DNA of 64,000 nucleotides from Devosia sp. Root413D1 (GTDB lineage: Bacteria; Pseudomonadota; Alphaproteobacteria; Rhizobiales; Devosiaceae): the NCBI RefSeq assembly GCF_001425235.1, contig NZ_LMEA01000011.1:558001-622000 (forward strand). The letters are read 5' to 3'. Positions 1-6,591 of this stretch are shown here, piece after piece. Position 1 is the first letter of the stretch; the number at the start of each line of letters is the position of its first letter. The translations under genes and the position numbers were made by a program. The notes under the pieces are model-generated. The model saw only the letters and a list, made by a program, of their open reading frames with translations. It was not told the DNA's origin and ran no database searches.

Positions 1-1
1 A

Positions 2-166
2 CAGAGCCCGATCGCCGCGCTGCACGTCGCCACCCTCGCCTGCCAGCGGCTCGATGCCACCAGCGCGCTGCTGGTGCAGCTGAAGAAAGAGAGCGAGGGG
101 CACCGCGACCAGGGCTTGCTCGAGCGGCTGTTCGGCGCCGTCACCGGGGCCGAAACCCGCGCCTGA
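2..166 (+). CDS. C-terminal end of an unrecognised protein (5' truncated by window)
   Basis: Only the last 54 codons are in the window; the frame is fixed by the TGA at 164-166. The visible peptide has a hydrophobic helical start (LHVATLACQRL), a charged stretch (LKKESEGHRDQG) and ends GAVTGAETRA. Codon use is GC-rich at third positions, as in the neighbouring genes, which supports coding. No domain can be named from this fragment and the start lies outside the window. Confidence 0.5.
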   Translation, partial: QSPIAALHVATLACQRLDATSALLVQLKKESEGHRDQGLLERLFGAVTGAETRA

Positions 167-241
167 GCCATCGGCAGGGTTGATGGCAGCCATAACCGCG
201 ACTGCATTGATCTTGTCGCCGCGCCGCCCGAACATGGCGTC

Positions 242-586
242 ATGCTGAAAGACCAGACCCTCGACGGGCAAGACACAGACGATCGCAACGACCCGGAGGC
301 GCCTGCCGCCCCGCTCTCGAACGGCGGCCCGCCATTGAACGATTCGCCGCGTCCCTGGGGCGATAACGGCATCGGCAACTATTTCGAGTGGAAGGCCGCC
401 AGCGAAAAGGCCTTCAACGACGTGCCCTACGATATCGCGGTGATGCGGGCCCGCCGCGCCGAGGCGATGGGGCTCACCTACCGAGAGTACACCCTCGAGA
501 TTCTCGAGCGCGGCCGCTACCTCAGCGCCGACGCCGATGCCGAGCGCATCGCCGAGATCAAGCGGCGCCGCCCGATCCGCTACTGA
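242..586 (+). CDS. Conserved hypothetical protein, 114 aa
   Basis: No function recognised. The first ~45 residues are rich in D, N, P and G and look disordered. The C-terminal half (from NYFEWKAASEKAF) is a compact charged helical domain with the segment RARRAEAMGLTYREYTLEI, followed by a basic tail (KRRRPIRY). The protein is probably cytoplasmic, since there is no signal peptide or membrane segment. It stands alone: about 75 nt separate it from the preceding stop and about 75 nt from the next start. The ATG at 242 is the only in-frame start giving this domain a leader, but the ribosome-binding site is weak, so the exact start is uncertain. Confidence 0.6.
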   Translation: MLKDQTLDGQDTDDRNDPEAPAAPLSNGGPPLNDSPRPWGDNGIGNYFEWKAASEKAFNDVPYDIAVMRARRAEAMGLTYREYTLEILERGRYLSADADAERIAEIKRRRPIRY

Positions 587-661
587 TCACTTCGCCATCA
601 GGTGGCAACTCCGCGGGCCCTTGGCCCGTTTGCCTCGTCATCGCAACGACAGGAGCCGACT

Positions 662-1201
662 ATGGCCAATGAAGAACATCACCTCACTCCGGCTGAGCTG
701 ACCGACAAGGCGTGGGAAATCGCCGAGAAGATCCGCATCGCCCTCGTCACCACCTGGGATGGCGAGCAGCAGCGCATCAGGCCGCTCTCGGCGCACGTCG
801 ATCGCGAGGGCGATGTGATCCAGTTCCTCATCGGCGCGCATGGCGGCACCACCCTGGCCGAGGCCACCGGCGCCCCGGCTCTCACGCTGGTGCAGCAGGT
901 GAAGAAATACCCGACCGTCACCCTCGCCTTCGCCGATCACGACGCGCAGGACTATGTCACCATCACCGGCCAGGCGGCGCTCAGCAATGATCGCGCGCGG
1001 ATCAAGGAGCTGTGGACGCCCTTCGCGAGAGCCTGGTGGGACAGCGCCGACGACCCGGAAATCCGATTGCTCACGGTGACGCCGGAGAATGCCGAGATCT
1101 GGGAAGGCCCCAACCAGCTGGCCGCCACCGCCCTCATGCTCACCGCCGCGATTACCGGAGCGAAGCCGCCGGTGGGCGACCATGGCGCGGTGCGGATGTA
1201 G
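662..1201 (+). CDS. Pyridoxamine 5'-phosphate oxidase-like FMN-binding protein (general stress protein 26 type)
   Basis: A 179-residue split-barrel flavin-binding protein of the general stress protein 26 group within the pyridoxamine-phosphate-oxidase superfamily. Such proteins bind FMN or a related cofactor; the physiological substrate is usually unknown. Supporting segments are RIRPLSAHVD (~38-47), a central strand region YVTITGQAAL, and the typical C-terminal block with W-T-P-F-A-R-A-W-W, DDPEIRLLTVTP and AEIWEG. The start at 662 is preceded by AGGAG at 651-655; an in-frame ATG 60 nt upstream is rejected because the added residues are low-complexity. It is monocistronic, followed by a palindromic repeat. 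Confidence 0.8.
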   Translation: MANEEHHLTPAELTDKAWEIAEKIRIALVTTWDGEQQRIRPLSAHVDREGDVIQFLIGAHGGTTLAEATGAPALTLVQQVKKYPTVTLAFADHDAQDYVTITGQAALSNDRARIKELWTPFARAWWDSADDPEIRLLTVTPENAEIWEGPNQLAATALMLTAAITGAKPPVGDHGAVRM

Positions 1202-1268
1202 GGCGGTCCAGCGAGGGCGAGGGGCGCGACACCTATCGGTTTGACGCGCTCTCGCCTTCCCCACCGGC

Positions 1269-1375
1269 TGTCATCCCAGCGAAAGCTGGGACCCAACTAT
1301 CGGCTGGCGCGGGCTGCGAAAGCCGGACGAGGGCAGAGCCCTCGCCGTGAGGTCCCAGCTTTCGCTGGGATGACA
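1269..1375. repeat. Family A palindromic intergenic repeat, copy 1
   Basis: Left arm TCATCCCAGCGAAAGCTGGG (1271-1290); right arm is its reverse complement at 1355-1373. Each arm is itself a small hairpin (CCAGC-GAAA-GCTGG). The intervening ~60 bp contains a second short GC palindrome. It fills most of the gap 1202-1552, whose remainder holds the palindrome at 1417-1433 and the first SH3b gene leader. Seven copies of this family occur in the window. Confidence 0.9.
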
Positions 1376-1416
1376 CCGAGTTTGATGGGGGCCATAGTGC
1401 CCCACCCATTTCCCTC

Positions 1417-1433
1417 CGGACTTTCAAAGTCCG
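1417..1433. promoter_or_regulatory. Perfect 17-bp palindrome upstream of first SH3b gene, candidate operator
   Basis: CGGACTTT-C-AAAGTCCG, two perfect 8-bp arms around one base, about 120 nt before the start of the SH3b gene at 1553. There is no T-tract, so it is not a terminator. A dimeric regulator site is inferred from symmetry alone. Confidence 0.4.
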
Positions 1434-1552
1434 AGCCGTGGCATCCCTGCCCTGGCAACTGCACAGAACCGCCCCCCTGCGCATGCCCCGATTTTGCCCG
1501 CTTTCCGGCGTTGCTGCTCGCCAACAAGAACAACAACAGCCGGAGTCTCCCG

Positions 1553-1921
1553 ATGCGTATCGCCCTTCTCGCCCTCAGCCTCGTTGCCGCCAGCCTGGCG
1601 GTGCTGCCCGCCGAGGCTGCGTCGCGTGGTACGGCGCGGGCTTCGGCCGATATCCCGGTGCGCAGCGGGCCGGGCGCCGGCTACCGCACCATCGGCACGC
1701 TGCCCAAGGGTAGCCAGGTGCAGTTGCAGCGCTGCACCAGGGACTCCAACTGGTGCCTGTTCCTCGGCAGGGATGGCGAGCCGGCCGGCTGGGTGCGCGG
1801 CTCCTATCTCGTCGGTTCCGGCGCCAAGCTCGAGGTCACGCCCTACAAGTTCGAAGGCTTCGATCCGCTCGATCCGATCGATACCTGCGACGACGACGAC
1901 AACAGCATCTTCTGCTGGTAG
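1553..1921 (+). CDS. Secreted SH3b-domain protein 1 of 5
   Basis: 122 residues: signal peptide (1-22, cleavage after AEA), then one bacterial SH3 (SH3b) domain with the hallmark strand order (PVRSGPGAGYRTIGTLPKG, then CTRDSNWC and GWVRGSYL, ~33-88). It ends in an acidic tail with C112-DDDDNSIF-C121-W. SH3b domains bind peptidoglycan stem peptides or peptide ligands; here an envelope role is inferred. The Cys pair inside the SH3 domain (C-x6-C) and the C-x8-C tail could both form disulfides in the periplasm. First of five tandem paralogues. The ATG at 1553 has a weak upstream GGAG (1542-1545) and is the only start giving a signal peptide. Confidence 0.8.
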   Translation: MRIALLALSLVAASLAVLPAEAASRGTARASADIPVRSGPGAGYRTIGTLPKGSQVQLQRCTRDSNWCLFLGRDGEPAGWVRGSYLVGSGAKLEVTPYKFEGFDPLDPIDTCDDDDNSIFCW

Positions 1922-2009
1922 GCGCCGCCGCCCTCAGGCGCCACCTTTGCCGCCACAATGATGAACAGATTCCGCGCAAGGCGCGAAATCATTCTACATG
2001 TACAAGGGT

Positions 2010-2025
2010 TTCAGCTTCGGTTCAG
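2010..2025 (+). promoter_or_regulatory. 11-bp-phased direct repeat TTCAG...TTCAG upstream of SH3b gene 2
   Basis: TTCAG at 2010-2014 and again at 2021-2025, exactly one helical turn apart, 65 nt before the start at 2090. A possible -10 (TTCTAAC, 2034-2040) follows at the same distance as in the paralogue. The arrangement fits tandem binding of an OmpR/PhoB-class response regulator overlapping the -35 region. See the matching sites at 2581, 3796 and 11293. Confidence 0.45.
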
Positions 2026-2089
2026 GCACATCCTTCTAACTTCACGGTCAAGGCAGTAACGCCAACCCACGAAACGAAGGAAACCGAAG

Positions 2090-2443
2090 ATGTCTTTCCG
2101 CACTCTGAAAACCGCCGCTCTCGCCACTCTCGTCGTTATCGCCACTGCTGGCGTTTCGATGGCCGCCCAGTACGCCTGGGTCGAGAACAACACCAAGGTG
2201 AAAAAGTTTCACCAGCAGGCCTCGCAGAACGTCAACTGGGTCCAGGCCGGCCAGAAGGTGAAGATCGTCGGCCAGTGGAACAACTGGTACAAGCTGCAGA
2301 TCCCGGGCCAGGACGGCTGGGTGAAGGGCAACGTGCTCGATTTCGCCCAGCAGTATCCGTTCCCCGGCTACGGCTATGGCTACGGCGGCTCGTTCTGCAT
2401 CAACGGCCAGAACGCCTCGTTCTGCCTGAGCGGCGGCTACTAA
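2090..2443 (+). CDS. Secreted SH3b-domain protein 2 of 5
   Basis: 117 residues: signal peptide (1-~25, ...GVSMAAQ), SH3b domain (~28-85) with KVKIVGQWNNWYKLQI and GQDGWVKGNVLDF, a Gly/Tyr-rich linker (GYGYGYGG) and the tail C103-INGQNASF-C112-LSGGY. It is about 60% identical by eye to the next protein, so these two are the most recent duplicates. Unlike proteins 1, 4 and 5, its SH3 domain has lost the internal Cys pair (W-N-N-W-Y in that place), leaving only the tail cysteines. RBS GAAGGAAA lies just before the ATG. Probably monocistronic, with a strong terminator at 2519-2556. Confidence 0.8.
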   Translation: MSFRTLKTAALATLVVIATAGVSMAAQYAWVENNTKVKKFHQQASQNVNWVQAGQKVKIVGQWNNWYKLQIPGQDGWVKGNVLDFAQQYPFPGYGYGYGGSFCINGQNASFCLSGGY

Positions 2444-2444
2444 T

Positions 2445-2482
2445 ATCCGGGGCGGCTTCGCCGATAGGCGAAACGCTCCGGC
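2445..2482. repeat. Short GGCGGCTTCGCC / GGCGAAACGCTCC hairpin repeat
   Basis: GGCGGCTTCGCCGATAGGCGAAACGC immediately after the SH3b 2 stop; three related units follow SH3b 3 at 3044-3147. Each unit folds as a small hairpin around TTCGCC/GGCGAA. They may add stability to the 3' ends of these mRNAs. Confidence 0.6.
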
Positions 2483-2518
2483 TCTTCCCCCCTCAACCCC
2501 ATTCGGGTTGATCTCCTC

Positions 2519-2556
2519 GGCGCCTCCGGGACCTCCCCCCGGAGGCGCTTTGTTTT
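2519..2556 (+). terminator. Rho-independent terminator after SH3b gene 2
   Basis: Stem GCGCCTCCGGG (2519/2520-2530) pairs with CCCGGAGGCGC (2538-2548) around loop ACCTCCC, followed by TTTGTTTT. The loop sequence is identical to that of the terminator after SH3b gene 3, so gene and terminator were duplicated together. Confidence 0.85.
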
Positions 2557-2580
2557 CCGGGGGTTTCGGACTGCCGGGGT

Positions 2581-2596
2581 TTCAGGCTGCGTTCAG
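2581..2596 (+). promoter_or_regulatory. 11-bp-phased direct repeat TTCAG...TTCAG upstream of SH3b gene 3
   Basis: TTCAG at 2581-2585 and 2592-2596, 76 nt before the start at 2672. A TGTTAC element (2605-2610) follows at the same offset as the putative -10 of SH3b gene 2. Candidate activator site. Confidence 0.45.
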
Positions 2597-2671
2597 GTTG
2601 GGCCTGTTACACCTCATGACAAGGCAGCGATGCCACTAGCGACTTCAACGACTCCAACCAAGGATCCCATC

Positions 2672-3043
2672 ATGTTCATCACCAGCATCAAGACCGCGGC
2701 TCTGGCCACCGCCATCGTCCTCGCCACTGCCGGCGCCTCCATGGCCGCCACCTGGGCCTATGTCGACCAGGACGCGAACGTCCGCAAGAACCACCAGAAC
2801 GGCTCGCAGCCGATCAACACCGTCTACGAAGGCGACAAGGTGAAGGTCATCGGCCAGTGGAAGAACTGGTACAAGGTGCAGATCCCCGGCCCGGATGGCT
2901 GGGTGAAGGCGGGCGTGCTCGATTTCGACTATTACGATGACGGCCCGGTCTACCCGGTCAAGCCCGGCTACGGTTACGGCTTCGGCAGCAGCTTCTGCGT
3001 CGACGGCAAGAACGCCCAGTTCTGCCTCGGCACCAGCTACTAA
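2672..3043 (+). CDS. Secreted SH3b-domain protein 3 of 5
   Basis: 123 residues: signal peptide (1-~26, ...GASMAAT), SH3b (~28-85: NVRKNHQNGSQPINTVYEGD, KVIGQWKNWYKVQI, GPDGWVKAGVLDF), an aromatic/acidic linker (DYYDDGP) and the tail C109-VDGKNAQF-C118-LGTSY. It is a close paralogue of the preceding protein. An in-frame ATG at 2630 would add 14 residues before the signal peptide; the start at 2672 is preferred because AAGGA lies at 2660-2664. It is followed by three hairpin repeats and a 14-bp-stem terminator. An envelope-located ligand-binding role is inferred from the SH3b fold. Confidence 0.8.
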   Translation: MFITSIKTAALATAIVLATAGASMAATWAYVDQDANVRKNHQNGSQPINTVYEGDKVKVIGQWKNWYKVQIPGPDGWVKAGVLDFDYYDDGPVYPVKPGYGYGFGSSFCVDGKNAQFCLGTSY

Positions 3044-3147
3044 CCGGGCGGCTTCGCCGTTAGGCGAAACGCTCCGGCCCCAGGGGCGGCTTCGCCACTT
3101 CGGCGAAACGCTCCCTCGGGCGGCTTCGCCGCCAGGCGAAGCCCCTA
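3044..3147. repeat. Three tandem GGCTTCGCC/GGCGAAACGC hairpin units
   Basis: Units begin near 3047, 3085 and 3118, each with GGCGGCTTCGCC followed by GGCGAA. They are the same unit as the single copy after SH3b gene 2, so the repeat has expanded after duplication. Confidence 0.65.
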
Positions 3148-3176
3148 CCCCATCGGCTGTCAGCTCAGCCGACCGC

Positions 3177-3216
3177 AAAGCGCTCCCGGGACCTCCCCCC
3201 GGGAGCGCTTTCGTTT
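3177..3216 (+). terminator. Rho-independent terminator after SH3b gene 3
   Basis: 14-bp stem AAAGCGCTCCCGGG (3177-3190) with CCCGGGAGCGCTTT (3198-3211), loop ACCTCCC, then TTCGTTT. Confidence 0.85.
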
Positions 3217-3311
3217 ACCAGCGGTTAACACCTCTCCACCCGGCAACGCAGCGTTTCGGGCCTCTCGCGCGTTACTCACCTCAAGTTACTCCCCTCCAAA
3301 AGGAGTCCGGC

Positions 3312-3770
3312 ATGTCACCAGCTCGCGTCGCCCTCTCAGTCCTTGCCACCCTTGCCGGCCTCGGCCTCGGCATCGCGCCGGCCAGCGCCGGCGGCGCCGT
3401 GGCGTCGACCGTCGTCAATGTCCGCGCCGGCCCGGGTGGCAGCCATCCAGTTATTGCCGTGCTCGCGCCTGGCGAGCGGGTCCGCATCGATCATTGCCGC
3501 GGTCCGTGGTGCCTCGTCCGCCAATCCGGCCCGGATGGCTGGGTCGATGCCAACTACCTCACCACGCCGCGTCATTACGCCCGGCATGGCTTCGTCGCAG
3601 AGGTCGAGCACGACAGCGGCAGCTATGCTGGCGGCTACTATGGCGGCGAGCGCTACTATGACAACTACACGTTCCTCGAGCGGCCGCACCAACGGTACCG
3701 TGAGTATGATTTCTACGGCGACATCATCTGCATCCACGGCCGCTATGCGCAGGTCTGCCCCCGCAACTGA
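3312..3770 (+). CDS. Secreted SH3b-domain protein 4 of 5
   Basis: 152 residues: signal peptide (1-~26, ...APASAGG), SH3b domain (~30-87) with TVVNVRAGPGGSHPVIAVL, an internal Cys pair (HCRGPWCLV) and GPDGWVDANYL. A Gly/Tyr-rich linker (YAGGYYGGERYYDNY) and the tail C140-IHGRYAQV-C149-PRN follow. The tail has Y and V where the paralogues mostly have N and F, but the C-x8-C spacing is exact. A strong RBS (AAAAGGAG, 3298-3305) precedes the ATG at 3312. It most resembles protein 5 in the SH3 domain. Confidence 0.8.
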   Translation: MSPARVALSVLATLAGLGLGIAPASAGGAVASTVVNVRAGPGGSHPVIAVLAPGERVRIDHCRGPWCLVRQSGPDGWVDANYLTTPRHYARHGFVAEVEHDSGSYAGGYYGGERYYDNYTFLERPHQRYREYDFYGDIICIHGRYAQVCPRN

Positions 3771-3795
3771 GTGAGGCAACCCAAGGGCGCAACTG

Positions 3796-3811
3796 TTCAT
3801 TTTCGGTTCAG
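3796..3811 (+). promoter_or_regulatory. 11-bp-phased direct repeat TTCAT...TTCAG upstream of SH3b gene 5
   Basis: TTCAT (3796-3800) and TTCAG (3807-3811) lie between SH3b genes 4 and 5, ~70 nt before the start at 3879. Same phasing as the sites at 2010 and 2581. No convincing -10 was found. Confidence 0.4.
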
Positions 3812-3878
3812 GAAACCCGGAGCAGGTTGGCGGCGTTTGGGGATATCGAGATCACGTTACCTCCCGAAAGGACCCGTC

Positions 3879-4298
3879 ATGCCCCTCCGTCACATCGCCA
3901 TCGGCCTTGCCAGCGCGCTGTTCGCGCTCGCCGCCGGCGCCAGCGCGGCCAGCGCCGCCACCGCCTATGCCTCCTCGACCGTCAATGTCCGCGCCGGCGC
4001 CGGGACCGGCTATGCGGTCGTCGGCGTGCTGCGCCCGGGCCAGCGGGTCGAGATCGACTATTGCAAGGGCGCCTGGTGCCTCATCGAGCAGCGCGGCCCG
4101 GATGGCTGGGTGAACGCCAACTACCTCAATGCGGATCGCTACCGCGATCGCGATTATTACGACGACGACTATTACGATGACTACGATGACGGCTTCTATC
4201 TGGAGCGCCCGCGCTACCGCGCTCGCCCGATCTATCCGTTCTATCGCAGCCAGGCCTGCTTCGGCCGGCCCAACGTGTCGTTCTGCTTCAGCAACTGA
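3879..4298 (+). CDS. Secreted SH3b-domain protein 5 of 5
   Basis: 139 residues: signal peptide (1-~26), SH3b (~29-87) with STVNVRAGAGTGYAVVGVL, an internal Cys pair (YCKGAWCLIEQ) and GPDGWVNANYL. An unusually acidic, aromatic linker (DYYDDDYYDDYDDGFYLE) leads to a basic stretch and the tail C127-FGRPNVSF-C136-FSN. The YD-rich linker could bind cations or basic partners; this is inference. RBS GAAAGGA precedes the ATG. The 12-bp inverted repeat at 4307-4354 follows. Confidence 0.8.
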   Translation: MPLRHIAIGLASALFALAAGASAASAATAYASSTVNVRAGAGTGYAVVGVLRPGQRVEIDYCKGAWCLIEQRGPDGWVNANYLNADRYRDRDYYDDDYYDDYDDGFYLERPRYRARPIYPFYRSQACFGRPNVSFCFSN

Positions 4299-4306
4299 CC
4301 CGCTTG

Positions 4307-4354
4307 CCGGGCGCTGTGACGCGGCCTATTTAGTTTCGACGACACAGCGCCCGG
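4307..4354. promoter_or_regulatory. 12-bp perfect inverted repeat between SH3b 5 and the small membrane gene
   Basis: CCGGGCGCTGTG (4307-4318) and CACAGCGCCCGG (4343-4354) flank 24 nt containing TATTTAGTTT. There is no T-tract. The right arm ends 6 nt before the ATG at 4361, so the hairpin would occlude that ribosome-binding region. Either a Rho-dependent end or a translation-controlling structure. Confidence 0.45.
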
Positions 4355-4360
4355 TGCCCC

Positions 4361-4582
4361 ATGGCCACGCAGCAGATGAAGCCTTACGTGAAGCTCGCCT
4401 CCACCCTCGCCAGCGTGGGCCTGGGCATCTTCTTCATTGAACGCTTCGGACTGACCGAGCTGCAGAAGAACGGCACCGTGCACATCGACGGCACGATCCT
4501 GTCGATCATGGTGCTCGCCCCGATCGTGCTGGTCATTGCCGGCGCCGTTGTCTTCATGGTCGGCAAGATGCGGCGGCTGTAG
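4361..4582 (+). CDS. Small membrane protein, 73 aa
   Basis: Two predicted membrane segments: a weaker one at ~11-28 (ASTLASVGLGIFFIERFGL) and a strong one at ~47-67 (LSIMVLAPIVLVIAGAVVFM). It ends in the basic tail GKMRRL, giving a cytoplasmic C-terminus by the positive-inside rule. No family is recognised. No clear Shine-Dalgarno precedes the ATG; the adjacent inverted repeat arm occupies that position. Confidence 0.65.
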   Translation: MATQQMKPYVKLASTLASVGLGIFFIERFGLTELQKNGTVHIDGTILSIMVLAPIVLVIAGAVVFMVGKMRRL

Positions 4583-4627
4583 GGCTGTTCACTGCCCCTC
4601 TCCGAGATCTGCACAGTTGGCGCCCCT

Positions 4628-4788
4628 ATCGTCCCCTCGCCCCTCTGGGGAGAGGGTCAGGGTGAGGGGCGCCAAGCACACCACATGAGCAGTTATCACC
4701 TGCGCGGTAGGCCACCCCAGGCCGTGGGTCCCGCGCGCTTGGCGCCCCTCACCCCCGCCCTCTCCCCAGAGGGGCGAGGGGGCGCGGT
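4628..4788. repeat. Family E inverted repeat, copy 1
   Basis: CCCCTCGCCCCTCTGGGGAG (from ~4633) through GGGGCGCCAAGCACACC (ends ~4680) is repeated inverted as GCTTGGCGCCCCTCACCC...CCCCTCGCC at ~4738-4788. A second copy of the whole element lies at 52809-52938. No coding signal inside. Confidence 0.8.
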
Positions 4789-4810
4789 GGCACCGCCGGC
4801 GGTCTCCGCC

Positions 4811-5251
4811 TCACTCCACCCGCAGCCGCTCGACGTCGATCCCCCGCGCCACGAGCGGCTCGCGCATGCGGCGGCCCATGAATTCGTTGACACCGTAGAG
4901 CGCCAGCGCCGCCACCAGCAGCACGATACCGAAGCCGCGCGTCCCCTCTTCGGTGCCGATGGCGATCGCCGCCAGCACCGCGGCGGCGCCACCGCCGAGC
5001 AGGATGTACCACTTGCGCTCAGCCTGCACCCGAAGGTTGCGGGCGCTCGACAGCAGCAGGTCCCTGAGCTCGAGATCGCCCATCGCCGCCAGCTCCGAGC
5101 TGCCGCCTTCGCGCCGGATCGTCTGCATATAGGCCTCGACGCGCCGCTCGATCACGTCCTGCCGCTCGGCATCGCGCCGCCCGCGGAAGAAATAGCTGCC
5201 GACAATGCCGATCAGCCCCAGCACCAGCACGACTTCCAGCAGCACAACCAT
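4811..5251 (-). CDS. Membrane protein of unknown function, 146 aa
   Basis: An N-terminal membrane segment (1-18, VVLLEVVLVLGLIGIVGSYFF) is followed by a charged helical region (~22-75, with RRDAERQDVIERRVEAYMQTI). Two closely spaced hydrophobic segments follow (~82-97 and ~104-122), then a short basic tail. Three transmembrane segments with a cytoplasmic coiled region after the first are likely. It stands alone, flanked by palindromic repeats on both sides. No family assignment is possible by eye. Confidence 0.6.
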   Translation of the reverse strand: MVVLLEVVLVLGLIGIVGSYFFRGRRDAERQDVIERRVEAYMQTIRREGGSSELAAMGDLELRDLLLSSARNLRVQAERKWYILLGGGAAAVLAAIAIGTEEGTRGFGIVLLVAALALYGVNEFMGRRMREPLVARGIDVERLRVE

Positions 5252-5335
5252 CGGCCAATCCCCTTCCGCGAGGCGTCAACGCCCGTTGTGCATCAGATGT
5301 CCCTGAGGGGGTGGGGATTCAAGGGCTGGGGCGTG

Positions 5336-5498
5336 TGGCCCCACCCCCTCCGAGCTGCGCTAGGTCGCTACGCTCCCAAGCTTCGCTTGCCTCCCCCATC
5401 AAGGGGGAGGTGGGGTCCTGAGCTTTGGCACTCCCTTGCCCCAAGCACCGAACGGCACCTCCCCCTTGATGGGGGAGGATGGGAGGGGGTGGGGCCAC
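5336..5498. repeat. Family D inverted repeat, copy 1
   Basis: GTGGCCCCACCCCCTCC... (5334 on) pairs with ...GGGAGGGGGTGGGGCCAC (to 5498); an inner pair CCTCCCCCATCAAGGGGGAGG / CACCTCCCCCTTGATGGGGG lies at 5391-5411 and 5456-5477. A second copy is at 18650-18808. It fills the gap between the membrane protein and the DMT transporter. Confidence 0.85.
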
Positions 5499-5533
5499 GC
5501 GCTTAACTGCATCCGATGACCACTGCCGATCCC

Positions 5534-6487
5534 TCAATGCGGCAGTGTCTCTTCCTCTGCCGCGGTCATCTCACCCCGCCGCCCGACCCGGCTCAGATGC
5601 CGCTCGCGCGCCATCACCACCAACCCGGCGCCGACAATGATGCCGCCGCCGATCAGCGCTGCCGGATCGATCAGGTGTCCGAACACCTGGTAGCTGAGGA
5701 AAATGCCCCAGGGCAGCGCGAAATAGTTGAACGGCTGCAGCGTGCTGGCCGGGGCCCGCGACAGCGCCACCATCATCAGCCCATGCGCCGCCGTCGACGT
5801 GACCATCACCAGCCCCATCTGCAGCATGGCGGCGAGGTCCATCGGCTGCCAGAAGAACACGCCCACTGCCGTGGTCAGCAGCAGCCCGACCACCCCGACA
5901 TAGACCATGCTGGTCGCCGTAGTGTCGGCGCTCGACACTTTTCGGGTCAGCGCAATGTAGACGGCATAGCTCGCCGCTGAGAGGATGGCGAAAATCACCC
6001 CGCCATCGATCGGCAAGCCGCCCGGTCGAACGATCACCAGCGCCCCGCAGAAACCGATGAACACCGCCACCAGCCGGAACAGCCCGACCTTTTCGCCGAG
6101 GATCGGGATCGCCACCAGCGTCGCCATCAGCGGATAGACCAGCACCACCGCCTGCAGTTCGGCCAGCGGCACGGTCTTCAGCGCCATGGCGAAGAACCAG
6201 ATATCGACCACCAGGAGGATCGCCCTGAGCCATTGCAGCCAGGGATATTTTGAGCGGAACGCCTCTCTGAGCGGGCCCTGCCGGCTCACCAGCACCAGCG
6301 AAAACGCCGCGAACGCCCAGAACCGCAGCATGGCGAGCTGGAACGGCGAATGCGTCTGCACCAGCGACTTGGAAACCGCGTCCTGGATACCGAAGATGAC
6401 GATGGCCAGAAGGGTGAGGCCGATGCCGAGCGCGATATTGTCGGCCCGGCGGCGGGGTTGCCCGGCATGGGGCTCAGTCATGGACAT
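5534..6487 (-). CDS. DMT-family (EamA) permease, 317 aa
   Basis: Drug/metabolite-transporter superfamily exporter with ten predicted membrane helices in two EamA halves (~20-145 and ~160-290); such proteins export small metabolites or amino acids. Typical features are the helix-2/3 loop with FQLAMLRFWAFAAFS, the motif AELQAVVLVYPLMATLVAIP closing the first half, and its counterpart ASTLQPFNYFALPWGIFLS in the second. The start is taken at 6487 (MSMTEPH) with 6481 as an alternative; the 14 codons upstream look non-coding. The substrate is unknown, and the gene is not in an operon. Confidence 0.8.
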   Translation of the reverse strand: MSMTEPHAGQPRRRADNIALGIGLTLLAIVIFGIQDAVSKSLVQTHSPFQLAMLRFWAFAAFSLVLVSRQGPLREAFRSKYPWLQWLRAILLVVDIWFFAMALKTVPLAELQAVVLVYPLMATLVAIPILGEKVGLFRLVAVFIGFCGALVIVRPGGLPIDGGVIFAILSAASYAVYIALTRKVSSADTTATSMVYVGVVGLLLTTAVGVFFWQPMDLAAMLQMGLVMVTSTAAHGLMMVALSRAPASTLQPFNYFALPWGIFLSYQVFGHLIDPAALIGGGIIVGAGLVVMARERHLSRVGRRGEMTAAEEETLPH

Positions 6488-6591
6488 ACTCTGGATAGTC
6501 AAACGCCCCGGACACGCTGCCCGGGGCAAGTAACGGGAACTAGAACGCTCTCAGGGTCTGAAAGCGCGATCGATGTGGATGGCGCCAGCGC

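Noticed and set aside
5336-5498. Intrinsic terminator for the convergent membrane genes
   Set aside because: The long CCCCCTCC palindrome has no T-tract and the same element recurs at 18650-18808, so it is classed as a repeat.
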